A program made the translations under genes and the position numbers. From assembly GCA_937927975.1 (NCBI GenBank), contig CALEZT010000049.1, positions 1 to 64,000 of the forward strand: a stretch of DNA of 64,000 bases, given 5' to 3'. The notes beneath the pieces were generated by a model. That model was not told where the DNA came from. It did not search any database and saw only the letters and a list, made by a program, of their open reading frames with translations. The stretch comes from an uncultured Phycisphaerales bacterium (lineage in GTDB: Bacteria > Planctomycetota > Phycisphaerae > Sedimentisphaerales > Anaerobacaceae). This document shows positions 24,661-35,238 of this stretch, one piece after another. Every line of letters starts with the position of its first letter. Within the stretch, counting starts at the first letter, position 1.

Positions 24661-25485
24661 TCAGGGCCCGTCCGGCCTCTCCACGCCCAGCGACTCCAGT
24701 TGCTCCCCGATGTCGCGGATGCCGTGGCGCCGGTAGAACTCCAGTGTCTTTTGCCACAGGTCTTTCGACAACCGCTGGGGGATCTGTTCGAGGATCGCTG
24801 TCGGGATCGTCTTGTAGTAGGCCTCCGCGATCGCGCCGGCGATGCAGGCCTGGGTGTCCGCGTCGCCGCCGAGTGAGACGGCGTTGCGAACCGCGTCCTC
24901 GAAGGAGGTCGAATCGAGGAAGGCGATGATCGCCTCGGGGACCGAGCCCTGGCAGGTGATGTCCGTGGAGTATTCGGGACGAATCGCGTCGGTCGTCCGC
25001 GAGAGATCATAGCCGAAGCGGTCCTGGATCGTGCTCCGAATCGCCTCCTTGTCCTGACCGATCCGGGCGAGGAACACAGCCAACGCGGTCGCCTGCGCGC
25101 CCTTGACGCCCTCGGGGTGGTTGTGCGTGCACTCGGCGGTCCGTGCGGCCTCGTCCAACACCTCCTGTTCCGTCTCGAAGGCGTGGGCGACAGGGCTGAC
25201 CCGCATGGCCGAGCCATTGCCGAAGCTGTTGTACGGGGCGTATCCCGGCGTCACCATCCAGCGGAGGAACCGCGGGCCGTAACCCCGCATCGGGTGCCGG
25301 CGGGCGTAGGACTTGATCGCCCGGCCGTAGTTGCGGTCGGTCAGGATGGCGTCGGCGACCGCGATGGTCAGCACGCTGTCGTCGGTGTAGGTCGAGAAGC
25401 GGGTGAACAGCGTGAAGTCCTTCCGCTTCGTCCGGAAGTTCTCATACACCGACCCAATGATGTCCCCCGCAATCGCTCCGATCAT
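24661..25485 (-). CDS. ADP-ribosylglycohydrolase family protein
   Basis: 274 residues from the ATG at 25485, which begins the family's first motif directly ('MIGAIAGDIIGSVYE'); the upstream in-frame start adds a sequence without similarity. Metal-site residues of the ARH fold are visible: 'YTDDSVLTIAVADAI' (Thr-Asp-Asp), 'GNGSAMRVSPVAHAF', 'THNHPEGVKGAQATALAV', and 'SLGGDADTQACIAGAIAEAY' (the GGDxDT-x-A-x2-G box, with Gln in place of Asn). It should remove ADP-ribose from proteins or small molecules using two Mg2+ ions. The ribosome site is weak (AGAGAG). Confidence 0.92.
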   Translation of the reverse strand: MIGAIAGDIIGSVYENFRTKRKDFTLFTRFSTYTDDSVLTIAVADAILTDRNYGRAIKSYARRHPMRGYGPRFLRWMVTPGYAPYNSFGNGSAMRVSPVAHAFETEQEVLDEAARTAECTHNHPEGVKGAQATALAVFLARIGQDKEAIRSTIQDRFGYDLSRTTDAIRPEYSTDITCQGSVPEAIIAFLDSTSFEDAVRNAVSLGGDADTQACIAGAIAEAYYKTIPTAILEQIPQRLSKDLWQKTLEFYRRHGIRDIGEQLESLGVERPDGP

Positions 25486-25568
25486 GACGCTCTCTCTACC
25501 AGGTGGGTGGGTTGCCACAGCAGCGACGGCATCCGACGAAGATCGACGGTACAATCCCAAGCGGACAA

Positions 25569-27644
<2,076 letters not shown>

Positions 27645-28832
27645 ATGAAGCTCGATTTCAGTTTTTACATGCCGACGCGGGTCTTGTTTGGATGCGGCAG
27701 GCTCGCGGAACTGGGGACCACGCCGTTCCTGCCGGGCAGGCGCGCCCTGATCGTCATCGGCGCTTCGGGGGCGATGCGAAAGCATGGCTATCTCAAGCAG
27801 GTCGTCCAACTCCTCAAGAAGAACGGAGCGGAATCCGTCGTCTACGACAAGATCCAGCCCAACCCGCTGGTCGAGCACGTCGAGGAAGGGGCCAAGATCG
27901 CCAGGCAGGAGAAGTGCGACTTCGTGCTCGGCCTGGGCGGCGGCAGCACGATCGATTCCGCCAAGAGCATCGCGGTCATGGCGAAGAACCCCGGTCGCTA
28001 TTGGGACTACATCCTCTCCGGCAGCGGCAAGGGCAAGACGCCCGTCAAGGGGGCCCTGCCCATCGTCGCGATCCCGACGACCGCGGGCACCGGGACCGAG
28101 GCCGACCCCTGGACCGTCATCACCAAGACCGACACCAACGAGAAGATCGGCTATGGCAACGAGTGGACCTTCCCCACGCTGTCGATCGTCGATCCGGAAC
28201 TGATGCTGAGCGTTCCGCCTTCGCAGACCGCGTACACAGGCATGGACGCCTTCTTCCACTCCGTCGAGTCGTATCTGGCCACGTGCAGCCAGCCGACCAG
28301 CGACCATCTGGCCCTGGAGGCGGTGAGCCTGATCACCAAGTACCTGCCCATCGCGGTCAATGACGGCGACAACCTCGAGGCGCGGACCAAGCTGGCCTGG
28401 GCCAACACCGAGGCGGGCATCTGCGAGTCGCTCTCCTGCTGCATCTCGCACCATTCGATGGAGCACGCTCTGAGCGCGTACTTCCCGAACGTCGCCCACG
28501 GGGCGGGCCTGACGATGCTCTCGGTCGCGTATTTCGGCTACCTGGCCGAGCGGAACCCCAACCGTTTCCCCGACCTGGCCAGGGCCATGGGCGAGAAGAT
28601 CGACGGCCTGTCGAAGAAAGAGCAGGCGATGGCGTTCATCGCCGGGCTCAAGAAGCTCATCCGCAAGGTGGGTCTCAAGGAGCACAAGCTCAGCGAGTTC
28701 GGCGTCCGGCGCAGCGACCTGCGAAAGATGGCGGAGAACTCCTTCCACACGATGGGCAAGCTGTTCGAGCTGACCCCGATCCAACTGACGGTCGACGACG
28801 CCACAGCGATCTACGAGCGGGCATTCCAATAG
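27645..28832 (+). CDS. iron-containing alcohol dehydrogenase
   Basis: 395 residues starting at an ATG with AAGGAG ahead. Group III dehydrogenase features in order: 'YMPTRVLFGCGRLAELG', the NAD(P)-binding 'VLGLGGGSTIDSAKSIAVMA' (about 103-122), 'AIPTTAGTGTEADPW', and the metal ligands in 'TGMDAFFHSVESYLA' (Asp/His) and 'HHSMEHALSAYFPNVAHGAG' (two His). All ligands are present. It should interconvert an alcohol and aldehyde, cytosolic. The BDH-like start (GCG.L) favours butanol-type dehydrogenases. The outer-membrane barrel gene follows 22 bp downstream. Confidence 0.94.
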   Translation: MKLDFSFYMPTRVLFGCGRLAELGTTPFLPGRRALIVIGASGAMRKHGYLKQVVQLLKKNGAESVVYDKIQPNPLVEHVEEGAKIARQEKCDFVLGLGGGSTIDSAKSIAVMAKNPGRYWDYILSGSGKGKTPVKGALPIVAIPTTAGTGTEADPWTVITKTDTNEKIGYGNEWTFPTLSIVDPELMLSVPPSQTAYTGMDAFFHSVESYLATCSQPTSDHLALEAVSLITKYLPIAVNDGDNLEARTKLAWANTEAGICESLSCCISHHSMEHALSAYFPNVAHGAGLTMLSVAYFGYLAERNPNRFPDLARAMGEKIDGLSKKEQAMAFIAGLKKLIRKVGLKEHKLSEFGVRRSDLRKMAENSFHTMGKLFELTPIQLTVDDATAIYERAFQ

Positions 28833-28854
28833 GATTCCAGCAGGAGACGAAACC

Positions 28855-29673
28855 ATGGTTCGACAGGCGGTACTCGGATTGTGCATGGTGCTGGCCGGTT
28901 CAGGGAACGCTCTGGCGGCTGCGGAATCGGGTCAGGCGACCCCGCCGGCCTGGCGGATCGCCCCGGAAGTGTCGCACTACCGCTACAAAGAGCCCGGCGT
29001 CATGAAGAACGAAGGCACGCTCTACGGGATCGTCGGATCGTACACGTTCTACAACGCGCGACAGGACGCTGCGGAGAGCGACCCGGCCTCCTGGTCCACC
29101 ATCAGACTCGACGGCCGCTTGAGCGGAGGCGAAGTCGACTACGACGGTTCGTTCATGGACGGCACCCCCCTGTCCACCAGCGGCAGCGACGACTTTCTCT
29201 TTGACGTGCGAGTGCTGTTCGGACGCCACTGGGGGCCCGCGAGATTCTGTGACGCCGCGTATGCGGGTCTGGGGTATCGGCATCTCAGAGACGACTCGTC
29301 CCAGCAGATCGGAGGGTATCGGCGGGAGTCGAACTACCTTTACGTTCCCCTGGGCGTTCAAAAGGGGTTCGACCTGACAACTCGCTGGAATCTGGCTTTG
29401 GCCGGCGAGTTCGACGTGCTGCTGATCGGGCGTCAGATTTCGCACCTCAGCGACGCCGATCCCTTTCTGCCCACAGTGCGGAACTGGCAATGGCCTGGAT
29501 TCGGGGGTGGGCTGTCCTTGGACCTGCTCCACAAGGGCGAGCGTCTCAATGTGGGTTTCGGCCCCTTCGTGCGGTATTGGTGGATCGCGGAATCCGACGT
29601 TTCCGACGATGGATACTATGAGCCTGAGAACAACACGCTCGAGTACGGCCTGAGCTTCGTCCTGCAGTTCTGA
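28855..29673 (+). CDS. predicted outer-membrane beta-barrel protein
   Basis: 272 residues with a signal peptide ('AVLGLCMVLAGSGNALAA'). The mature part is a series of amphipathic strands ('GTLYGIVGSYTFYN', 'DDFLFDVRVLFGRHW', 'NYLYVPLGVQKGFDL', 'WNLALAGEFDVLLIG', 'RLNVGFGPFVRYWWI') and ends in Phe ('LEYGLSFVLQF'), the Omp-type C-terminal signature. Twelve or so strands would fit. No family name recognised. It starts 22 bp after the alcohol dehydrogenase gene, so co-transcription is probable, although a functional link is not evident. Confidence 0.72.
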   Translation: MVRQAVLGLCMVLAGSGNALAAAESGQATPPAWRIAPEVSHYRYKEPGVMKNEGTLYGIVGSYTFYNARQDAAESDPASWSTIRLDGRLSGGEVDYDGSFMDGTPLSTSGSDDFLFDVRVLFGRHWGPARFCDAAYAGLGYRHLRDDSSQQIGGYRRESNYLYVPLGVQKGFDLTTRWNLALAGEFDVLLIGRQISHLSDADPFLPTVRNWQWPGFGGGLSLDLLHKGERLNVGFGPFVRYWWIAESDVSDDGYYEPENNTLEYGLSFVLQF

Positions 29674-29741
29674 GACGCCTGCCTCCGACACGACAGGCAA
29701 ACGGCAACTCGTTCGCGGCTGTGGCTCAGGAGGATCGAACC

Positions 29742-29858
29742 ATGCATACGCGTCCTGCGTACAACCTGGAGTTCGTGGCCATTGAGCAAATTCCTACGAT
29801 CGGACTCGGGGTCATTGGGATGCCGTTGCGTGTGGAATTGGGAGCGGCACGGAGGTAA
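29742..29858 (+). CDS. candidate 38-residue protein upstream of the CBS gene
   Basis: ATG at 29742 with AGGAGG nine bases ahead, stop TAA at 29856-29858. It encodes 'MHTRPAYNLEFVAIEQIPTI' followed by 'GLGVIGMPLRVELGAARR'. Its final codons (CGG AGG TAA) contain the ribosome site of the next gene, whose GTG starts three bases after the stop, which would couple their translation. No family recognised. A leader peptide is the main alternative. Confidence 0.45.
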   Translation: MHTRPAYNLEFVAIEQIPTIGLGVIGMPLRVELGAARR

Positions 29859-29861
29859 GCC

Positions 29862-30290
29862 GTGAAACTGCGAGAACTTATGAGGATACAGGCGCTTCAG
29901 ATCAGTTCCAGCGCCATGCTCGCGGAGGCCGCGGAGCGAATGGCGGTCCTCGGGACGGATATCCTGGCGGTTGTGGAAGACCGCCGGATCATCGGCGTCG
30001 TCGCCCAGCGGGACCTGGAGCCGCAGGCCTTGCCGGACGACGTGGACCCTGGGATCACTCCCGTCCGATCCGTGATGGCCTTCGGCGCCACGTGCTGCTC
30101 GCTCGAAGACGATCTGGGCAAAGCCATTGAGATCATCAAGACCAGCCATGCTCTGCGGGTGATCGTGCTGGATTCCCAGGGGATGGCGGTGGGAGCCCTG
30201 TCTGCCGAGGATTTGGACTCGAAGGCGGCGAATCGTTCACACACCAGACCCCTGATGGAAGGAGAAGACCATGAGAGCCCGCGTGACTGA
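29862..30290 (+). CDS. tandem CBS-domain protein
   Basis: 142 residues from a GTG with GGAGG six bases ahead. Two CBS motifs: 'MLAEAAERMAVLGTDILAVV' with 'RRIIGVVAQRDLEPQAL', then 'DLGKAIEIIKTSHALRVIVL' with 'GMAVGALSAEDL'. Such stand-alone Bateman modules bind adenosyl nucleotides (ATP, AMP, SAM) and regulate partner proteins. The reading frame overlaps the start of the ferredoxin gene by 20 bp. The partner is not evident, but the neighbours (ferredoxin, then a NarL-type regulator) suggest redox or energy sensing. Confidence 0.87.
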   Translation: MKLRELMRIQALQISSSAMLAEAAERMAVLGTDILAVVEDRRIIGVVAQRDLEPQALPDDVDPGITPVRSVMAFGATCCSLEDDLGKAIEIIKTSHALRVIVLDSQGMAVGALSAEDLDSKAANRSHTRPLMEGEDHESPRD

Positions 30291-30456
30291 GGACTGCATC
30301 GCCTGCGGCCGTTGCATCGAGATCTGCCCCGAGGTGTTCGAGATGGGCGAGGACATCGCCCAGGTCAAGGTGGATGAAGTCCCCACGGAATCCGAGGAAG
30401 CGGCCCAGGAGGCGGCGGACGAATGCCCGACCTCCGCGATCGTCATCGAGAAATGA
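30271..30456 (+). CDS. small [4Fe-4S] ferredoxin
   Basis: 61 residues; the start has AAGGAGAAG ahead and lies inside the 3' end of the CBS gene. The cluster ligands are visible: 'DCIACGRCIEICPEVFEMG' gives Cys9, Cys12 and Cys15 plus Cys19, and 'AADECPTSAIVIE' gives the last Cys-Pro. This is the mono-cluster type found in Thermotoga and Desulfovibrio; the extra Cys19 could form a disulfide or allow cluster interconversion. Very acidic, as expected for a soluble electron carrier. Overlap with the upstream gene implies translational coupling. Confidence 0.92.
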   Translation: MRARVTEDCIACGRCIEICPEVFEMGEDIAQVKVDEVPTESEEAAQEAADECPTSAIVIEK

Positions 30457-30520
30457 CGCCTGTTGCCCTCCTCCCATCAGAGGCCAGGTCCCGCCGGCGC
30501 GGGGAGACCGGGCATCACGA

Positions 30521-30549
30521 TTGACTTGGCGTCCAGGGGAGACTATTAT
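30521..30549 (+). promoter_or_regulatory. candidate sigma70-type promoter for the NarL-type regulator
   Basis: TTGACT (30521-30526) and TATTAT (30544-30549) are 17 bases apart, 88 bases upstream of the start at 30637. This suggests the regulator has its own promoter separate from the ferredoxin operon. Confidence 0.5.
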
Positions 30550-30636
30550 CCATTTTGAGAGCTGGAGAATATCGGGCGTTTCGCGGGGAGAGAAGACCGG
30601 TCCGACGGATGGACCCACGACACGAAGGACGGGCTT

Positions 30637-31290
30637 ATGAACATTCGAATCGTACTGGCCGACGATCACGCCATCGTACGCGACGGCCTGACTCGCGCCA
30701 TCCAGCAGGAAGAGGACATGGAGATCGTCGGCCAGGCCAGCGACGGGCACTCCACGGTCGAGATGGCGCGCGAGCTCCTGCCGGACATTGTGGTGATGGA
30801 CATCAGCATGCCCGACCTCAACGGCATCGAAGCCACCCGCGAGATCCAGCGCGAAGCGCCGAGCGTGAGGGTCGTCGCCCTGTCCATGCATTCGGCGAAG
30901 CGATACGTCACGGAGATGTTCCGCGCCGGCGCCTGCGGCTACCTGCTCAAAGACTGCGACTTCGATGAGCTGGCCCGCGCGGTCCGCACGGTGGCCGAGG
31001 GCAAGACCTACGTCAGCCCGTCGATCAGCAGCGTGGTCGTCGAGGACCTCGTTCGCACGGAAGAAAGGACTGAAACGACCGCATTTTCTCTCCTGACGCT
31101 GCGCGAACGCGAGGTCCTGCAGCTCCTGGCCGAGGGACGGACCACCAAACAGATCGCGCTGCGCCTGCACATCAGCCCCAAGACGGTCGAGGCGCACCGT
31201 CTACGCGTGATGAACAAGCTGGAAATCGACAATGTTGCCCAGCTTACCAAGTATGCCATCCAGGAAGGTCTCACGTCAGCGGAACCTTGA
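30637..31290 (+). CDS. NarL/FixJ-family response regulator
   Basis: 217 residues. The receiver domain occupies 1-120: acidic 'LADDHAIVRDGL', phospho-acceptor Asp in 'IVVMDISMPDLNGIEA' (about residue 54), 'VVALSMHSAKRYV' and Lys in 'GYLLKDCDF'. A LuxR-type helix-turn-helix covers about 150-212 ('LTLREREVLQLLAEGRTTKQ', 'HISPKTVEAHRLRVMNKL'). It is a complete, phosphorylation-competent DNA-binding regulator. No sensor kinase is adjacent, so it is an orphan here. A fragment of a very similar receiver lies at 33942-34046. Confidence 0.95.
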   Translation: MNIRIVLADDHAIVRDGLTRAIQQEEDMEIVGQASDGHSTVEMARELLPDIVVMDISMPDLNGIEATREIQREAPSVRVVALSMHSAKRYVTEMFRAGACGYLLKDCDFDELARAVRTVAEGKTYVSPSISSVVVEDLVRTEERTETTAFSLLTLREREVLQLLAEGRTTKQIALRLHISPKTVEAHRLRVMNKLEIDNVAQLTKYAIQEGLTSAEP

Positions 31291-31572
31291 CGCACACCGA
31301 CCCTCGTCGCCGGCAATTCCCTTCGCGACTGCCAAAATGCGTGTCTTTTTCGGTTATTTCCCAGTGCAGTCGGTCTGCGATCTTGACGAAATAGGCAAAA
31401 CAAGGTAAGCAGAACACTTCTTTGTGATGCACGGCGACCGGATCGCCGGTGTCCAGACCGGCCGCGTGGGTTGGAGAATCATGTAGCTGCGAATCCTGAC
31501 GAATGGGCGACTTCCGGCCGGCAAGGGAACGTCCATTCACAATCGCAACGATAGACAGGGAGTTTCGTTTTT

Positions 31573-33288
31573 ATGACCAATCAGCCAGGAAAGGCCTTCG
31601 ATAGAACTTCATTCGCCTATTTCTCCATGGAGATCGGGCTCCGATCCGACATCCCGACCTACAGCGGAGGACTGGGCATCCTGGCGGGCGATACGATCCT
31701 TGCGGCAGCGGACATGAAGGTGCCCATGGTGGCGGTCACCTTGCTGCCGCGAAAGGGGTATTTTCATCAGGAACTCGACGCCCAGGGCGCTCAGATCGAA
31801 ACGCCGGAACGCTGGAACGTAGCCGACCGCCTCAAGCCGCTGGCGCCGCGTGTTACGGTCGTGATGGAGAAGCGTCAGGTCAAGATCCGCGCCTGGCGAT
31901 ACGACGTCAAGGGCGTCACCGGCGGCGTGGTCCCGGTCATCTACCTGGACACCGACATCGCCGGCAACGACAAGCAGGATCGCGAGATCACCCAATACCT
32001 CTACGGCGGCGACTCTCGATATCGCCTCTGCCAGGAGTACGTCCTCGGCGTCGGCGGCGTCCGCATGCTTCGCGCCCTCGGTTGCGACAACATCGACCGA
32101 TTCCACATGAACGAAGGCCACGCCGCGTTCCTGGTCGTCGAGCTGCTCGACGAGGAGCTGAGCCGGACAGGCGCGCGAGGCGTCAAGCCCCAGCACATCC
32201 AGGCCGTGCGGAACAAGTGCGTGTTCACGACGCATACGCCGGTCCCCGCCGGACACGACAAGTTCGGCATGGACCTCGTCCGCAAGGTCATCGGAAAGCA
32301 CAGGATCTGGGACATCGAAGCCAAGCTCAGCCATGACCAGGACACGCTGAATATGACCCACCTGGCGCTGAACTTCAGCCACTACGTCAACGGCGTGTCC
32401 AAGCAGCACGGAAAAGTGTCGCAGGCCATGTTCCCTTCGTACCCGATCGACGCGATCACCAACGGGGTCCACGCCGCCACATGGGTGTCGCAGCCGTTCC
32501 AGAAGCTGCTGGACCGCCACACCCCCGGCTGGCGCCAGGACAACGCGACCCTCCGATACGCCCTGAGCATCCCGATGGAGTCGGTCTGGGACGCGCACAT
32601 GAAGTGCAAGGCCAAACTGATCGCCTACGTCGCCAAGACGCAGAAGGTCAAGCTGGATCCTCGGGTCTTCACGATCGGCTTCGGCCGCCGGGCCACCGGC
32701 TACAAGCGAGCCGATCTGCTCCTGCGGGACCTGGACCGTCTCAAGAAGATCGCATCGACCGCCGGCGCGCTGCAAATCGTCTACGCAGGCAAGTCGCACC
32801 CTCAGGACCTCCCGGGCAAGAGCCTCATCAAGAAGGTCTTCGAAGCCCGCGAGAAGCTCGGCAAGCAGATCCGAATCGTCTACCTGCCCAACTACGACAT
32901 CGACGTGGCCAAGATCATGATCCCCGGCGTCGACGTCTGGCTGAACACGCCGCAACTGCCCCACGAGGCCTCCGGCACCAGCGGCATGAAGGCGGCGCTC
33001 AACGGCGTGCCCTCCCTGAGCATCCTCGACGGCTGGTGGATCGAAGGCTGCGTGGAGAACCTCACCGGCTGGGCCATCGAAGGCAAAGCCCGCAAGGGCG
33101 CCAAGGACACGTCGGCGCAGGATGCCGAAGCCCTCTACGACAAGCTCCAGAACGTCGTGCTTCCCATGTTCTACGGCGACCCCGATCAGTACGTCAACAT
33201 CATGCTCGCGTCCCTGGCGTTGAACGGGTCGTTCTTCAATACGCACAGAATGGTTCAGGACTACTTGCTGAAGGCCTACCTGCGCTAG
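31573..33288 (+). CDS. glgP: alpha-glucan phosphorylase, short form (GT35)
   Basis: 571 residues, matching the short TIGR02094-type alpha-glucan phosphorylases rather than the 800-residue glycogen phosphorylase. N-terminal 'FAYFSMEIGLRSDIPTYSGG' (glucan phosphorylase signature), 'CVFTTHTPVPAGHDKF', 'TIGFGRRATGYKRADLLLRD', and the pyridoxal-phosphate Lys in 'EASGTSGMKAALNGVPSLS'. It releases glucose-1-phosphate from glycogen or maltodextrin in the cytosol. The 280-bp upstream spacer holds no gene that I can support. Confidence 0.95.
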   Translation: MTNQPGKAFDRTSFAYFSMEIGLRSDIPTYSGGLGILAGDTILAAADMKVPMVAVTLLPRKGYFHQELDAQGAQIETPERWNVADRLKPLAPRVTVVMEKRQVKIRAWRYDVKGVTGGVVPVIYLDTDIAGNDKQDREITQYLYGGDSRYRLCQEYVLGVGGVRMLRALGCDNIDRFHMNEGHAAFLVVELLDEELSRTGARGVKPQHIQAVRNKCVFTTHTPVPAGHDKFGMDLVRKVIGKHRIWDIEAKLSHDQDTLNMTHLALNFSHYVNGVSKQHGKVSQAMFPSYPIDAITNGVHAATWVSQPFQKLLDRHTPGWRQDNATLRYALSIPMESVWDAHMKCKAKLIAYVAKTQKVKLDPRVFTIGFGRRATGYKRADLLLRDLDRLKKIASTAGALQIVYAGKSHPQDLPGKSLIKKVFEAREKLGKQIRIVYLPNYDIDVAKIMIPGVDVWLNTPQLPHEASGTSGMKAALNGVPSLSILDGWWIEGCVENLTGWAIEGKARKGAKDTSAQDAEALYDKLQNVVLPMFYGDPDQYVNIMLASLALNGSFFNTHRMVQDYLLKAYLR

Positions 33289-33314
33289 GCGACATTCGAA
33301 TACGACTGTGAGGC

Positions 33315-33923
33315 ATGGATATGGATGTCCTCTCGACGGCGTTTCTTCTGTTCCTGGTTCTCGACCCGGTGGGCAACATCCCGATCTTTCTGGCGGTTCT
33401 CCAGCACGTGCCTCCCGAGAGACACACGCGAATCATCTTTCGCGAGATGGTGATCGCTCTGGTTGCGCTCGTCGTATTCCTTCTGTTGGGTCGGTACATC
33501 CTCGCGGCGTTGCAGATTTCCTACAGCTCGCTCGGAGTCGCAGGCGGCATCATCATGTTCCTCATCGCGGTGCGAATGATCTTCCCGCTTCCCAAGGCAG
33601 CGACCTCGGAGGACCTCGACGGCGAACCGTTCATCGTTCCGCTGGCGATCCCCCTGGTTGCCGGTCCCGCGGCGATGGCCACCCTGATGCTGTTGATGTC
33701 GCGTCAGCCCGCCAACTGGACCAAGTGGCTTGCGGCCTTGCTCCTGGCGTGGGGTGTCGCCGGAGTCATTCTCCTTTCGGCCGAGCGGCTCGGCCGTCTG
33801 CTGGGCAAGAGGACCCTCAACGCCATCGAGCGGTTGATGGGCCTGATCCTGACCGCGGTGGCGGTGGAGATGTTCCTCAACGGCATCGGCCAGGCGTATC
33901 AGAAGATCGTTCACAGTCCGTGA
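33315..33923 (+). CDS. MarC-family integral membrane protein
   Basis: 202 residues with six predicted transmembrane helices, matching MarC in length. Recognisable stretches: 'AFLLFLVLDPVGNIPIFLAV', 'LGRYILAALQISYSSLGVAG', 'GGIIMFLIAVRMIFP', 'IPLVAGPAAMATLMLLMS' and the ending 'MGLILTAVAVEMFLNGI'. The Asp-Pro-x-Gly-N motif in helix 1 is characteristic. The function of the family is unproven; it is no longer thought to determine multiple antibiotic resistance. It starts 27 bp after glgP and may be co-transcribed. Confidence 0.93.
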   Translation: MDMDVLSTAFLLFLVLDPVGNIPIFLAVLQHVPPERHTRIIFREMVIALVALVVFLLLGRYILAALQISYSSLGVAGGIIMFLIAVRMIFPLPKAATSEDLDGEPFIVPLAIPLVAGPAAMATLMLLMSRQPANWTKWLAALLLAWGVAGVILLSAERLGRLLGKRTLNAIERLMGLILTAVAVEMFLNGIGQAYQKIVHSP

Positions 33924-33941
33924 GCAGTCCGAGGTCGTGGC

Positions 33942-34046
33942 GTGCGCGAGACGTTCCGCGCCGGCGTCTCGGGCCATTTGCTCAAGGACTCCGAATTCGA
34001 CGAGCTGATCCCCACGATCCGCCCGATCGCGGAGGGCCTCCCCCCG
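33942..34046 (+). pseudogene. fragment of a NarL-type receiver domain
   Basis: About 35 codons in frame from a GTG at 33942: 'FRAGVSGHLLKDSEFDELIP' then 'TIRPIAEG'. This aligns residue by residue with 'FRAGACGYLLKDCDFDELAR' in the response regulator at 30637-31290. The bases just before the GTG ('cgaggtcgtggc') also resemble the VRVVA segment of that gene with the middle missing. Nothing upstream or downstream supplies the rest of the domain, so it is a relic of duplication. It overlaps no gene except for its approach to the 3' end of 34062-35009. Confidence 0.65.
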
Positions 34047-34061
34047 CCGAACCGTGGCCGT

Positions 34062-35009
34062 TCATCCCGCAAATCCGGCGAAGAGTCGCCGGGTGTACGC
34101 GACGCTCTGTTTGAACGCGTCGACGGCCTTGATCGTGTTCGGCGAGCCAGCCTCCACGGCCTGCTCCAGAACCAGCAAGGGCTTCATCCCGATCTTCACC
34201 AAATGGCCGGCCAGGCGCTCGTAATCGATGTCGCCGGGGCCGAAGACCTCGGTCCAGACTCCCTTATGCGACTGGCGAAGATGCAATTCGCTGACCCGCG
34301 GCCCGTAATGCTCCAGAACATCGAACAGCGCCACCTGCGAGTTCCCCGCCCCGCGATAGACCCAGTGCGCGTCGAGACAGAGGGTGACGTTGGCCGGGTC
34401 GGTCCCGACCATCATGTGATGAAACTCGCGGGCCGCATTTCGCAGCTCGATATCGTGGTTGTGGTAGGCCAGAGTCAGCCCCATCTGCCTGAGGGCGGCG
34501 CCGAGCTTGTTCATGGCCGCCGCCTGGGTCTTGAGCTGGTCATCGGTCTTATTCTCCTGCCCGCCCCAGCGGATCGGACTGGGATTGGTCACGATGATCC
34601 GCGTGCCGGCGGCCTTGGCCTTCGCGGCGGCGGCAACGACCATGTCGATGCTCTGATCCGCCTGCCCCGCCTCGTGCAGCGTGCTGTTGACGTACAGCGA
34701 CCGCATCTCCAAGCCATGCTTCTTGAGCAAGGGGACCATCTGATCGATCTGCTCCAGGCCCCCGACCCCCGGCTCGAACCCATCGATCCCGCTGGTCTTC
34801 ACCTCGGCGAAACCGGAATCGAGTGAAGCTCCGAAGTCCCTGCCCTCGCGTTGGAAGAACACGCCCCAGGAGTATTGGTTGCACGCGACGTGGAGCTTGC
34901 CGGCCGCGGCCTTGGCGACCGTGCCGACCGCCCCCGGCATCGCAACCAGCCCCGCCGCCAACATTGTCCCCGTGAGAAACTCGCGCCGAGAAGAACTTCG
35001 GTTTGCCAT
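34062..35009 (-). CDS. Tat-exported sugar phosphate isomerase/epimerase-like protein
   Basis: 315 residues. A twin-arginine signal ('SSRREFLTGTMLAAGLVA') leads to an xylose-isomerase-like TIM barrel: 'DGFEPGVGGLEQIDQMVPLL', 'LAYHNHDIELRN' (metal His/Asp), 'TLCLDAHWVYRGAG' (metal Asp/His), 'VSELHLRQSHKG', and 'LLVLEQAVEAGSP' with the late Glu. The usual metal-binding Glu, Asp, His and Glu can be placed. Exported members of this family in planctomycetes probably act on sugars or cyclitols, together with Tat-exported dehydrogenases. Substrate not predictable from sequence. Confidence 0.87.
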   Translation of the reverse strand: MANRSSSRREFLTGTMLAAGLVAMPGAVGTVAKAAAGKLHVACNQYSWGVFFQREGRDFGASLDSGFAEVKTSGIDGFEPGVGGLEQIDQMVPLLKKHGLEMRSLYVNSTLHEAGQADQSIDMVVAAAAKAKAAGTRIIVTNPSPIRWGGQENKTDDQLKTQAAAMNKLGAALRQMGLTLAYHNHDIELRNAAREFHHMMVGTDPANVTLCLDAHWVYRGAGNSQVALFDVLEHYGPRVSELHLRQSHKGVWTEVFGPGDIDYERLAGHLVKIGMKPLLVLEQAVEAGSPNTIKAVDAFKQSVAYTRRLFAGFAG

Positions 35010-35238
35010 AGACCCAGGCTCCTCAATAGAAAACTGAGTTCACACGTTTCACCCACGCCGCGATCAGTATGAATTCCACGGTCCGAACACGCAAGCCCAA
35101 ATCCCGCGGTGAGGCGAATACGTTGCGATCGGCACGCCTCCCGCACATGCCGGAATCTGCTTTTTTCACTTGGAAATCGCACAGACGGGAGTTAGCCTCG
35201 GTGGGGCATTGAACGGATCGAGGAGAAGGAGAATCTCG

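Noticed and set aside
31609..33246. 545-codon minus-strand frame opposite glgP
   Set aside because: Antisense shadow; glgP motifs and the pyridoxal-phosphate site are unambiguous on the plus strand.
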